Below are positions 1 through 7,763 of a stretch of 64,000 nt of DNA, one piece after another. A model generated the notes under the pieces. It did no database searches. It had not been told where the DNA came from and saw nothing but the letters and a program-made list of their open reading frames with translations. This DNA comes from an uncultured Prevotellaceae bacterium. GTDB taxonomy: Bacteria > Bacteroidota > Bacteroidia > Bacteroidales > Bacteroidaceae. A program made the position numbers and the translations under genes. Position 1 is the first letter of the stretch. The number at the start of each line of letters is the position of its first letter. The DNA is taken from NCBI GenBank assembly GCA_900316585.1, contig ONDM01000009.1, forward strand, positions 1 to 64,000, read 5' to 3'.

Positions 1-20
1 TAACCAAAAACCTTTACATT

Positions 21-119
21 ATGGCAGAAAACAAAAACATGTTCTGGAGCCGGATTATCAACATTGTGATCACTGTCTTGACAGCCATCGCAACCACCTT
101 CGGCCTGAACCAGTTCTAA
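21..119 (+). CDS. smalltalk-type microprotein (32 aa)
   Basis: This 32-residue ORF runs from ATG at 21 to TAA at 117-119. It has a short polar N-terminus (MAENKNMFWSR) followed by one hydrophobic helix (IINIVITVLTAIATTFG) and a four-residue tail. This layout, with the LTAIATTFG ending, matches the Bacteroides microprotein family that NCBI names smalltalk protein, usually found beside a DNA-binding protein and an N-acetylmuramoyl-L-alanine amidase; those neighbours would lie left of the window. It probably sits in the inner membrane. Its function is unknown and the proposed role in cell crosstalk is unproven. The family assignment is from memory of its members, not from a search. It lies 21 nt upstream of a second small membrane protein on the same strand. 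Confidence 0.72.
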   Translation: MAENKNMFWSRIINIVITVLTAIATTFGLNQF

Positions 120-140
120 AGTAGAGAGAGGAACCATACC

Positions 141-356
141 ATGAAACACGCACAAACTATTTCAGCCCTAGTGCTCCTGACCACCGGAGTAATCCTCTCC
201 TTCATAGGATTCTTCACAGAGCCAGTGGGAGAGATTTCCGACAGTGTGTTATGGTACTTCGCACAGACATTGATTTATGCCGGCTCCGTCTTCGGACTCA
301 AGGCATACGTGGACAAGATGCTCTCCAGTGGGTCTTTCAAGAGACCGGGAGAATGA
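141..356 (+). CDS. small two-helix membrane protein (71 aa)
   Basis: I do not recognise a named function. The protein has two hydrophobic stretches (residues about 6-25 and 37-54) joined by an acidic loop with EPVGEISDSVLWY, and a basic C-terminus, so an inner-membrane hairpin with both ends on one side is likely. The ATG at 141 follows a purine-rich stretch (AGAGAGAGGAA, 123-134) that is a strong ribosome-binding site for this phylum, which supports real translation. It follows the smalltalk-type ORF by 21 nt and ends 5 nt before a terminator, so the two are probably the tail of one transcript entering from outside the window. Two helices and small size are also typical of phage holins, but no lysis gene is visible here. 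Confidence 0.65.
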   Translation: MKHAQTISALVLLTTGVILSFIGFFTEPVGEISDSVLWYFAQTLIYAGSVFGLKAYVDKMLSSGSFKRPGE

Positions 357-361
357 ACAGT

Positions 362-400
362 AAACCCTGCACGGAATTTTTTCTAAGTGCAGGGTTTTTC
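362..400 (+). terminator. Rho-independent terminator after the microprotein pair
   Basis: A perfect 11-bp inverted repeat (362-372 and 387-397, core CCCTGCAC/GTGCAGGG) encloses a 14-nt loop and runs into a T-rich tract. It separates the small membrane genes from the restriction operon. Confidence 0.85.
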
Positions 401-457
401 CTCCCTTTTTGTTCCGTTTTTTGATGAGTAATTTCTTATTGTTATTCATTTTTGTTA

Positions 458-465
458 TATCTTTG
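458..465 (+). promoter_or_regulatory. -7 element for the hsd operon
   Basis: TATCTTTG fits the Bacteroides -7 consensus TAnnTTTG; the -33 box is weak. Transcription would start near 471. A GTG at 465 that could open the hsdM frame therefore lies inside the promoter, which fixes the hsdM start at ATG 486. Confidence 0.6.
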
Positions 466-485
466 TGCAAAATAAAAAAATAGAA

Positions 486-1979
486 ATGATTACAGGCGAA
501 ATAAAGAACCGCATTGACAGTATTTGGGACACCTTTTGGACGGGTGGAATCACAAATTCATTGACCATATTGGAGCAGATGACCTATCTGTTCTTCATGA
601 AGATGCTTGACGATGCTCAGCGCACGAAGGAGGCAAATGCAAATGTCTTTGGCGTTGCAGTGAAAGACCCGACCTTCAAGCAGGGTATGTGGCACAATCC
701 CGAAACAGATAGGGATGTGGACTATAACGACCTTCGATGGAGCGTGTTCAAGAACAAGGAACCTGAGATGATGTATCGTACTGTCAGCAAGGATGCCTTT
801 ATCTTCATCAAGAACTTGAACGAGGGCAAGGAATCTGCGTACAGCCGTTTCATGGAGAACGCCACGTTCCTTATCCAAAGCCCACGCACGCTGACAAAGA
901 TAGTGGAAGGCATCGACCATCTCGACATGAACAACCGTGACACAATGGGTGATACCTATGAGTATATTCTTGGCAAGATGGCTGCTTCGGGCAATAACGG
1001 TCAGTTCAGAACACCAAGACATATTATCCGTATGATGGTAGAGATTATGCAGCCTACGCTGAAGGATTCCATCTGCGACCCTGCTATGGGTAGTGCAGGC
1101 TTCATCGTTGAGAGTGCCAAATATATCAAGGAACACTACCAATCTGAACTGTTGAAGAAAGAGAATGCCGAGCACTACAAGAACGATATGTTCCACGGAT
1201 TCGATACAGACTTTACGATGCTTCGTATTGGTGCTATGAACTTAACGCTTCACGGAGCAGACAATCCCGATATCCAATACAGGGATAGCCTTTCGACTGA
1301 CAATACAGATACAGGCAGATATACGCTCTGCTTGGCAAATCCGCCATTCACAGGGAGCCTCGACTATGAGGCTGTAAGCAAGTCGCTGCTTGCTATCACC
1401 AAGACCAAGAAGACAGAGCTGCTGTTCGTCAGTCTGTTTGTCCGTATGCTGCAAATCGGTGGTCGCTGTGCAAGTATAGTTCCTGATGGTGTGCTGTTCG
1501 GAAACAGTACAGCACACAAGGCACTGCGAAAGGAATTAATCGACAATCAACGTTTGCAAGCTGTTATCTCCATGCCATCGGGCGTGTTCCAACCTTATTC
1601 GGGCGTTTCCACAGCGATTTTGGTTTTCACCAAGACCAATGCAGGGGGAACTGATAAGGTTTGGTTCTACGATATGAAAGCCGATGGCTACACCCTTGAC
1701 CAAAAGCGCACGGAGTGCCAAGAGAATGATATCCCCGACGTGGTGGCTCGCTTCAACAACTTGGAAGCAGAGGAAGGCAGGACACGCAAGGAGCAGTCTT
1801 TCTTGGTTCCTGTTGAAGAGATTCGTAATAATGACTACGACCTCTCCATCAACAAATACAAGGAGGTGGAGCGTGTCAAAGTTGAGTACGATGCTCCCGA
1901 TGTCATCTTTGGCAGAATTGCCTCACTACAAAAGGAAATCAACAACGCAATGGCAGAGTTCAAGGAAAAGTATCTATGA
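486..1979 (+). CDS. hsdM: type I restriction-modification system, DNA methyltransferase subunit HsdM
   Basis: This is the N6-adenine methyltransferase subunit of a type I restriction-modification enzyme. With HsdS it methylates the host recognition site, and with HsdR it forms the restriction complex. The 497-aa product opens with MITGEIKNRIDSIWDTFW, a typical HsdM N-terminus. It carries the AdoMet-binding motif DPAMGSAGF (from Asp198) and the catalytic NPPF (285-288), so it should be active. The ATG at 486 is preferred to an in-frame GTG at 465 because the latter sits in the -7 box. Its TGA overlaps the hsdS1 start by 4 nt (ATGA), implying translational coupling. Length is normal for the family. 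Confidence 0.95.
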   Translation: MITGEIKNRIDSIWDTFWTGGITNSLTILEQMTYLFFMKMLDDAQRTKEANANVFGVAVKDPTFKQGMWHNPETDRDVDYNDLRWSVFKNKEPEMMYRTVSKDAFIFIKNLNEGKESAYSRFMENATFLIQSPRTLTKIVEGIDHLDMNNRDTMGDTYEYILGKMAASGNNGQFRTPRHIIRMMVEIMQPTLKDSICDPAMGSAGFIVESAKYIKEHYQSELLKKENAEHYKNDMFHGFDTDFTMLRIGAMNLTLHGADNPDIQYRDSLSTDNTDTGRYTLCLANPPFTGSLDYEAVSKSLLAITKTKKTELLFVSLFVRMLQIGGRCASIVPDGVLFGNSTAHKALRKELIDNQRLQAVISMPSGVFQPYSGVSTAILVFTKTNAGGTDKVWFYDMKADGYTLDQKRTECQENDIPDVVARFNNLEAEEGRTRKEQSFLVPVEEIRNNDYDLSINKYKEVERVKVEYDAPDVIFGRIASLQKEINNAMAEFKEKYL

Positions 1980-3124
1980 GGGAAGGATGGACATATAAGA
2001 AGTTAGTTGATGAGTGCGCCATATTATACGGCTATCCCTTCGACTCCAAGAATTTCTCATCATCTAATGAGGATATGCCCCTTGTTAGGATAAGGGATGT
2101 TAAAGAGGGGGCCACTTCAACATACTATAAAGGGGTATATCCAAAAGAATATGTCATTCACAAAGGGGATTATTTAATAGGAATGGACGGAGAGTTTAAT
2201 ATATCTCCATGGCAAAGTGATGATGCTTTACTTAATCAGCGAGTATGCAAGATAGCAAGCAAAAGTTCAGATATGCTGATGAGATATGTATATCGCTTTT
2301 TAGTGAAGGAGTTGAAAAAGATAGAGGATGAAACGCCTTTTGTGACTGTAAAACATCTATCGGCAAAGAAGTTAAATCAAATAAAACTCCCTGTTCCTCC
2401 CCTCTCCGAGCAACAGCGTATCGTATCAGAACTTGACCTTTTGTCGGGTATAATTGAGAAGAAAAAGGCACAACTGAAGGAATATGACCAACTCGCCCAA
2501 TCCATCTTCTATGATATGTTTGGTGACCCCGTGACAAATGAAAAAGGATGGGATGTTAAGAAATTGGGAGAATTGGCATCAGTGAAGACAGGTCCTTTTG
2601 GTTCAATGTTGCATAAAGAAGATTACATTTCCAATGCAATACCTTTGGTAAATCCTATCCACATGAAAGATTTCCATATAATTGCAGATATGGATTTTAC
2701 GATTTCAAATGAAAAAGCCGAAGAATTGGAAAAATACATTCTTCAAAAAGACGATGTTATTTTTGCACGTAGAGGGGATATAGGACGATGTGCCGTTGTG
2801 ACAGAAAAAGAGAATGGTTTTCTATGTGGTACGGGTAGTTTATTCGTCAGATTTGTTGTTAAGGTCGCATCTACATACATTATGTATGTCATTCGTTCAA
2901 GTTCTTTTACAAATGAACTTGTCTCAAATGCAAAAGGGGCGACCATGCTTAATTTAAATTCGAGTATTGTTGAAGAATTAAATTTTCCCCTACCCCCTCT
3001 CTCTCTCCAACAATCCTTTGCTGAGAAGATAGAGGCGATAGAAAAGCAAAAGGAGTTAATCAAGCAATCCATCATCGAGACAGAGACCCTGTTTAACAGC
3101 AGAATGGACTACTATTTTAATTAA
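1976..3124 (+). CDS. hsdS: type I restriction specificity subunit HsdS (first copy)
   Basis: This 382-aa DNA-recognition subunit has the standard two-half layout: TRD1 (about residues 1-140), a central conserved helix region (SELDLLSGIIEK through DQLAQSIFYDMFGDPV), TRD2 (about 195-345), and a distal conserved helix ending NSRMDYYFN. The TRDs differ from each other, so a normal asymmetric bipartite target is expected. The start overlaps the hsdM stop by 4 nt. The conserved regions and the last ~120 bp are nearly the same as in the second hsdS gene downstream, while TRD1 (LYGYPFDSKNF) and TRD2 (KTGPFGSMLHKEDY) are unrelated to those of that gene. TRD sequence is more AT-rich to the eye than hsdM, as is usual for these exchangeable domains. 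Confidence 0.93.
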   Translation: MREGWTYKKLVDECAILYGYPFDSKNFSSSNEDMPLVRIRDVKEGATSTYYKGVYPKEYVIHKGDYLIGMDGEFNISPWQSDDALLNQRVCKIASKSSDMLMRYVYRFLVKELKKIEDETPFVTVKHLSAKKLNQIKLPVPPLSEQQRIVSELDLLSGIIEKKKAQLKEYDQLAQSIFYDMFGDPVTNEKGWDVKKLGELASVKTGPFGSMLHKEDYISNAIPLVNPIHMKDFHIIADMDFTISNEKAEELEKYILQKDDVIFARRGDIGRCAVVTEKENGFLCGTGSLFVRFVVKVASTYIMYVIRSSSFTNELVSNAKGATMLNLNSSIVEELNFPLPPLSLQQSFAEKIEAIEKQKELIKQSIIETETLFNSRMDYYFN

Positions 3125-3128
3125 CCCA
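3009..3128 (+). repeat. direct repeat shared by the 3' ends of hsdS1 and hsdS2
   Basis: The last ~120 bp of hsdS1, plus a few following bases, are nearly repeated at 4233-4352 at the end of hsdS2 (encoding EAIEKQKELIKQSI and ETETLFNSRMDYYFN). A second, less exact pair covers the central conserved region (about 2404-2575 and 3631-3803). These same-strand repeats allow deletion, duplication or TRD exchange by homologous recombination, but not inversion. Confidence 0.8.
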
Positions 3129-3132
3129 CCAT

Positions 3133-3180
3133 GAGGAAATCAACAAGGTTGTGAATGAATTTAAAATATATTATCTATGA
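3133..3180 (+). pseudogene. relic of an hsdM 3' end in front of the second hsdS
   Basis: Read in frame from 3133, the gap between the two hsdS genes encodes EEINKVVNEFKIYYL then TGA. The real HsdM ends KEINNAMAEFKEKYL then TGA. The stop overlaps the hsdS2 ATG by 4 nt exactly as hsdM overlaps hsdS1. The relic is therefore the last 15 codons of a different hsdM allele, brought in with the second hsdS. The left junction lies in a stretch (ACCCACCATGAGGAA) that resembles the sequence before hsdR (ACCACTATGAGAAA), which suggests insertion in front of hsdR. Confidence 0.75.
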
Positions 3181-4349
3181 GAGAGGGGTGGACATATAAA
3201 AAGTTAGGGGATATCTGCGAGATAGAACGTGGAGGTTCCCCTCGACCGATTCAGCAATATATAACTGATGACGAAGATGGATTAAATTGGATAAAGATAG
3301 GTGATGCTGTTGAAGGGTCTAAATATATTAACTCCACAAAAGAAAAAATAATAAAAGAAGGATTAAAGAAAACAAGATTTGTTCATAAAGGTGATTTTAT
3401 ATTATCCAATTCGATGAGTTTTGGGAAACCATATATTTTAGGTATAGATGGTTGTATTCATGATGGCTGGTTGGTGATAAGGGATATAAATAATCTTTTT
3501 GACAAGTCATTTCTTTATTATCTATTGGGTAGCCCCAATATGTATAACGAATTTAAGCGATTGGCTGTTGGTGGAGTTGTTAACAACTTAAACAGCCAAT
3601 TAGTAAGAAGTGTTTCTGTCGCCATCCCACCCCTCTCAGAGCAGAAGTGCATCGTTTCAGAACTTGACCTTCTTTCGGGCATCATAGAAAAGCAAAAGGA
3701 ACAACTAAAAGCATACGACCAACTCGCACAATCCATCTTCTATGATATGTTCGGAGACCCTGTGACAAATGAAAAAGGTTGGGAGGTGAAGAAATTGGGA
3801 GAGGTGTGTATAATTGAGCGTGGTGGTTCTCCTCGCCCAATCGAACATTATCTGACAGATGACGAAAATGGTATCAATTGGATTAAGATAGGTGATGCTA
3901 CAGAAGGTGGTATGGTTATTTCATCCACGAAACAGAGAATCATTCCAGAAGGTATTAAGAAATCTCGCTTTGTCCATAAGGGTGACTTCCTTTTGTCCAA
4001 TTCTATGAGTTTTGGGAAACCTTATATCCTTGGTGTAGATGGTTGCATTCATGATGGTTGGTTGGTGATTCAAGATACCAATCAAACCTTTAACAAAATA
4101 TACCTATATTACTTTCTTGGAAATCCCCAAACCTACGAGTCTTTTAAAAGTATGGCTGTTGGTGGAGTGGTGAATAATCTTAATAAAGAAATGGTCAAGA
4201 AAGTGTATGTGTCGATTCCTGATGCTCAGATTCAGCAATCTTTTGCAAAGAAGATAGAGGCAATTGAAAAGCAAAAGGAGTTAATCAAGCAATCCATTGC
4301 AGAGACAGAGACCCTGTTCAACAGCCGAATGGACTATTATTTCAATTAA
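3177..4349 (+). CDS. hsdS: type I restriction specificity subunit HsdS (second copy, duplicated TRD)
   Basis: This 390-aa specificity subunit shares the conserved N-terminal, central and distal segments with the first HsdS. It is unusual because its two target-recognition domains are homologous along their whole length: TRD1 (about 14-150) and TRD2 (about 205-345) share IERGGSPRPI, NWIKIGDA.EG, RFVHKGDF.LSNSMSFGKPY, DGCIHDGWLVI and AVGGVVNNLN. Each TRD binds one half-site, and the two halves sit in opposite orientation, so a symmetric or near-symmetric bipartite target is predicted (inference). The start ATG overlaps the stop of the hsdM relic. The gene ends 5 nt before hsdR. It could replace HsdS1 in the complex or recombine with it. 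Confidence 0.92.
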   Translation: MREGWTYKKLGDICEIERGGSPRPIQQYITDDEDGLNWIKIGDAVEGSKYINSTKEKIIKEGLKKTRFVHKGDFILSNSMSFGKPYILGIDGCIHDGWLVIRDINNLFDKSFLYYLLGSPNMYNEFKRLAVGGVVNNLNSQLVRSVSVAIPPLSEQKCIVSELDLLSGIIEKQKEQLKAYDQLAQSIFYDMFGDPVTNEKGWEVKKLGEVCIIERGGSPRPIEHYLTDDENGINWIKIGDATEGGMVISSTKQRIIPEGIKKSRFVHKGDFLLSNSMSFGKPYILGVDGCIHDGWLVIQDTNQTFNKIYLYYFLGNPQTYESFKSMAVGGVVNNLNKEMVKKVYVSIPDAQIQQSFAKKIEAIEKQKELIKQSIAETETLFNSRMDYYFN

Positions 4350-4354
4350 CCACT

Positions 4355-7300
4355 ATGAGAAACTTTGACTATCTACAGGAATTAGGGCTGACCGAACTAC
4401 ATAACTTCTGTTCGGCAGCAGAGGAACTGCAAGTAAGCAAACCCGACCTCAGTGCCATCAGTGCCCGAAAGGCATTGGAATATATCGTCAAGGCACTGTA
4501 CCTAATGAAGAACATTGAGATACCCGAAAAGGCTTCTCTGTTCGAACTTGTAGATGGTGAGGCATTCCGTGAATTCATAGGCGATGACAAGGTAATGATG
4601 GCTGTGCACTATGTGCGCAAGGTGGGCAATAACGGTGCACATGGCGTTAAGGTGACGAAGAAAGAGGCGTTCTTCTGTCTGCTTAACATCTACAATGTCA
4701 TTGCAGCAATCCTTCTTAAACTGACGGTTCTTAAGTCGGTCAAGCCATTCGACAAAGACCTAATCCCTGACACTCCACAGATTCCAAGTCTGACACCTGC
4801 AACCGTAATGGTAACTGCACAATCAACCATCGTCAAGGCTGCAAGTATGGAAGCAGTGCAGGACAAGGCTCCTGTGGCTGCAATAACGACTGACATATCA
4901 GAGGCAGAGACGCGCAAACTGTACATCGACCTCATGCTGAAAGAAGCAGGGTGGGAGGTCCTCAGTATAGAAGGGGCAATACAGCCATCCAAAGCGTGTA
5001 TAGAAGTTGAGGTAGAGGGAATGCCATACGGCTATTATAGTGGGAGTGGACAAGTTCCATCAGAAGGCAAAAAAGCTGCTGAGGGATTCGAAATCCCTAT
5101 GGGTGCAAAGGGCTACTGCGACTATGTACTCTTTGGCAGCAATGGACTGCCTCTGGCAGTCATTGAAGCCAAAAGAACAAGCAAATCTCCCCTCGTTGGC
5201 AAGCACCAAGCCGAACTTTACGCAGATTGCCTGGAAAAGAAATACGGTACAAGACCTGTCATCTACTACACCAACGGTTTTGAGACCAATATCATAGATG
5301 GCTTGGGCTACCCACCACGAAGGCTGTATGCTTTCCACACAGAGAGCGACTTGGAACTGCTCATTCAAAAGAGAAAAAGAAACGATATAAGCGACTTTAG
5401 CGTCAAGGACAGCATTACTGACCGGCACTATCAGAAGATGGCGATAAAGGCTGTCTGTGAGCATTTCAACGGCAAGCATCGCAGAGGATTGCTGGTGATG
5501 GCAACAGGCACAGGGAAGACAAGGGTTGCTATCTCATTGGTGGATGTCCTTTCTCGTAACGGATGGCTGAAGAACGTGCTTTTCCTTGCCGACAGAATAC
5601 CATTGGTAAGCCAAGCCCACAAGAACTTTGTGAAGCTGCTTCCCCACATGACCACTTCGATACTCAGCGAAGACAAGGACCCTGATACAAACGCACGTAT
5701 CACTTTCTCCACCTATCAGACCATGATAAACTATATTGACACGGATGAGAAAGCCTTTTCTGTCGGTAGGTTTGACTTGGTAATAATCGATGAGGCGCAC
5801 CGTTCAATTTTCGGCAAATACTCTGCCATTTTCAACTATTTCGACACCTTGCTTGTAGGATTGACAGCAACGCCAAGGGATGAGGTTGACCGAAGCACTT
5901 ACGAAACGTTCCAAATGGAACAGGGACATCCGAACTATGCCTATGAGTTGGAGGATGCAGTGGCCGACGGTTATCTGGTCAACTACAAGGGCTTCAAGCG
6001 TGGCTCTCTGATCCTGAAAGACGGCATCAAGTATAACAGCCTCAGCCAAGAAGAGAAAGATCAGCTTGAAAAGGTCTGGGAATACGAGAAGACAAAGAAG
6101 GCGATGGAGGGTGAAGACTATCATCGTGATATTGAGAATAACGAGATATTCAGTTACATCTTCAACATCGACACCATAGACCATGTGCTTCAGGACTTGA
6201 TGGAGAACGGCTTGAAGGTGCAGAGTGGAGAGAGAATAGGAAAGACCATCATCTTTGCCTACAACCACAGGCACGCTGAGATGATAGTGGAAAGGTTCAA
6301 TGTCCTGTACCCCGAATATGGTGCTGAATTCTGTGCGCTCATCGACAACTATGTTACCTATTCCAAAGACCTCATCAACAAGTTTGAGATAAGGGACGGT
6401 AATCCTCAGATTGCAGTCTCAGTGGATATGCTTGACACAGGAATAGATGTTCCCGATGTGCTTAACCTTGTATTCTTCAAGGTGGTTAAGAGCAAAATCA
6501 AGTTCATGCAGATGATTGGGCGTGGAACACGTCTGTCTGAGAATATTTTTGGCGAGGGAAAGGACAAGGAGTACTTCTATATTTTCGACTGGTGCAGGAA
6601 CTTTGAGTATTTTGACAAGAACCCCGAAGGTCAGAAAGGAGTTGCTGTTCCGTCTCTGACAGAGAAGATTTTCACGATCAGAGCAAGGATAGCCTTCCAC
6701 TTGCAACACCAAAAGTACCAAGAAGATGAATATGCAAAGGGGCTTCACGATGAGTTGAAGAAATCGTTGAGGGAGCAAGTATCGGTGCTCTCAGACAGCC
6801 ATATCAGCGTAAGGGAGAAATGGGAGGCTGTCAGCCACTTCAAGGATAAAGATTCATGGGTATATCTTTCAGAGGTTGATATTACCACACTTGGCAGTGA
6901 CATTGCACCTTTACTGCCAAAGAACACTTTGGATGAGAATGCCAAGAAATTCGACTTGTTGGTGCTGCTGATAGAGCTCTCGTTGCTCGATGGCGAGACG
7001 AACTGTGTCAAGGCAGTTCGTTCAGTCCAAATCATCGCTGAAAAGTTGCAGGAGAAAGCCACATTGCCACAAGTACAGGCAAAGATGGGTACAATCAAGG
7101 AGGTGCTTACGGATGTGGCTTGGAAGAACGTTTCTTTGGCTTGGCTTGAAAAGGTTAGGCAAGACCTTAGAGACTTGCTCAAATTCCTTATGGGGCAGGA
7201 CAACAGATGGTTTAAGGTGGATATAGATGATAGTATCTCAGACAATGGTACGGTAGAAGGCATTACCCCCCGAATGTCATACAGGCAGAGCGTCTTGGAT

Positions 7301-7738
7301 TTCTTGGCAAACAACAGGAATCTTCCTGTGCTGCAAAAAATATACAAGATGGAGCAACTGACAGGGGAAGACATTGCAGGACTTGAGCAGATACTTTGGA
7401 AGGAACTTGGGAGCAAGGAAGACTACGACAAGTACACCCAAGGGATGACCTGTGGAAGCAATGTAGCCATCTTCATACGTTCAATGGTAGGCGTTGACAG
7501 GAAGAACGCTGTCAGGCGTTTCTCTGAATACATATCGGGGAACGAGTTGAACGCTGAGCAAGAAGAGTTCTTGATGACGATAATATCTTATGTCTGTGAG
7601 AACGGTGACATCACCAAGGAAACGGTGGTCAATGATCCACCATTTGATGAAAGGCTTTCTGTCTTCACCCAATATATGCTGCCTCTTGCGAAGTACATCG
7701 ACAATATACATGGAGTTATAACTCCCCAAACAGCATAA
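4355..7738 (+). CDS. hsdR: type I restriction endonuclease subunit HsdR
   Basis: This is the motor and nuclease subunit (1127 aa) of the type I system; it translocates DNA with ATP and cleaves unmodified DNA. The N-terminal ~125 residues look like a DUF4145 domain (ARKALEYIVKALY, GNNGAHG). A PD-(D/E)xK nuclease core follows, with Asp256 and Glu271-x-Lys273 (CDYVLFG..IEAKR). The SF2 helicase carries the Walker A MATGTGKT (from about 382), the DEAH box (479-482), LTATPRDE, and motif VI QMIGRGTRL. The C-terminal third matches the EcoEI-type HsdR C-terminal domain. All key residues are present, so restriction should be functional. It starts 5 nt after hsdS2, and no terminator was seen between it and the next gene. 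Confidence 0.94.
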   Translation: MRNFDYLQELGLTELHNFCSAAEELQVSKPDLSAISARKALEYIVKALYLMKNIEIPEKASLFELVDGEAFREFIGDDKVMMAVHYVRKVGNNGAHGVKVTKKEAFFCLLNIYNVIAAILLKLTVLKSVKPFDKDLIPDTPQIPSLTPATVMVTAQSTIVKAASMEAVQDKAPVAAITTDISEAETRKLYIDLMLKEAGWEVLSIEGAIQPSKACIEVEVEGMPYGYYSGSGQVPSEGKKAAEGFEIPMGAKGYCDYVLFGSNGLPLAVIEAKRTSKSPLVGKHQAELYADCLEKKYGTRPVIYYTNGFETNIIDGLGYPPRRLYAFHTESDLELLIQKRKRNDISDFSVKDSITDRHYQKMAIKAVCEHFNGKHRRGLLVMATGTGKTRVAISLVDVLSRNGWLKNVLFLADRIPLVSQAHKNFVKLLPHMTTSILSEDKDPDTNARITFSTYQTMINYIDTDEKAFSVGRFDLVIIDEAHRSIFGKYSAIFNYFDTLLVGLTATPRDEVDRSTYETFQMEQGHPNYAYELEDAVADGYLVNYKGFKRGSLILKDGIKYNSLSQEEKDQLEKVWEYEKTKKAMEGEDYHRDIENNEIFSYIFNIDTIDHVLQDLMENGLKVQSGERIGKTIIFAYNHRHAEMIVERFNVLYPEYGAEFCALIDNYVTYSKDLINKFEIRDGNPQIAVSVDMLDTGIDVPDVLNLVFFKVVKSKIKFMQMIGRGTRLSENIFGEGKDKEYFYIFDWCRNFEYFDKNPEGQKGVAVPSLTEKIFTIRARIAFHLQHQKYQEDEYAKGLHDELKKSLREQVSVLSDSHISVREKWEAVSHFKDKDSWVYLSEVDITTLGSDIAPLLPKNTLDENAKKFDLLVLLIELSLLDGETNCVKAVRSVQIIAEKLQEKATLPQVQAKMGTIKEVLTDVAWKNVSLAWLEKVRQDLRDLLKFLMGQDNRWFKVDIDDSISDNGTVEGITPRMSYRQSVLDFLANNRNLPVLQKIYKMEQLTGEDIAGLEQILWKELGSKEDYDKYTQGMTCGSNVAIFIRSMVGVDRKNAVRRFSEYISGNELNAEQEEFLMTIISYVCENGDITKETVVNDPPFDERLSVFTQYMLPLAKYIDNIHGVITPQTA

Positions 7739-7763
7739 TATTAATTAAAAATACAGTAAGATT

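Noticed and set aside
141-356. Phage holin
   Set aside because: Size and two helices fit, but there is no endolysin or phage gene in view; left as an unknown small membrane protein.
465-485. GTG start extending hsdM by seven codons
   Set aside because: The codon overlaps the TATCTTTG promoter box, and the family N-terminus begins at ATG 486 (MITGEIK).
558-1196. 212-aa antisense ORF inside hsdM
   Set aside because: It is a frame shadow of a strongly conserved methyltransferase gene, with His- and Val-rich composition and no recognisable domain.
1976-4349. Invertible hsdS shufflon
   Set aside because: Both hsdS genes lie on one strand, the repeats are direct, and no recombinase gene is seen in the window.
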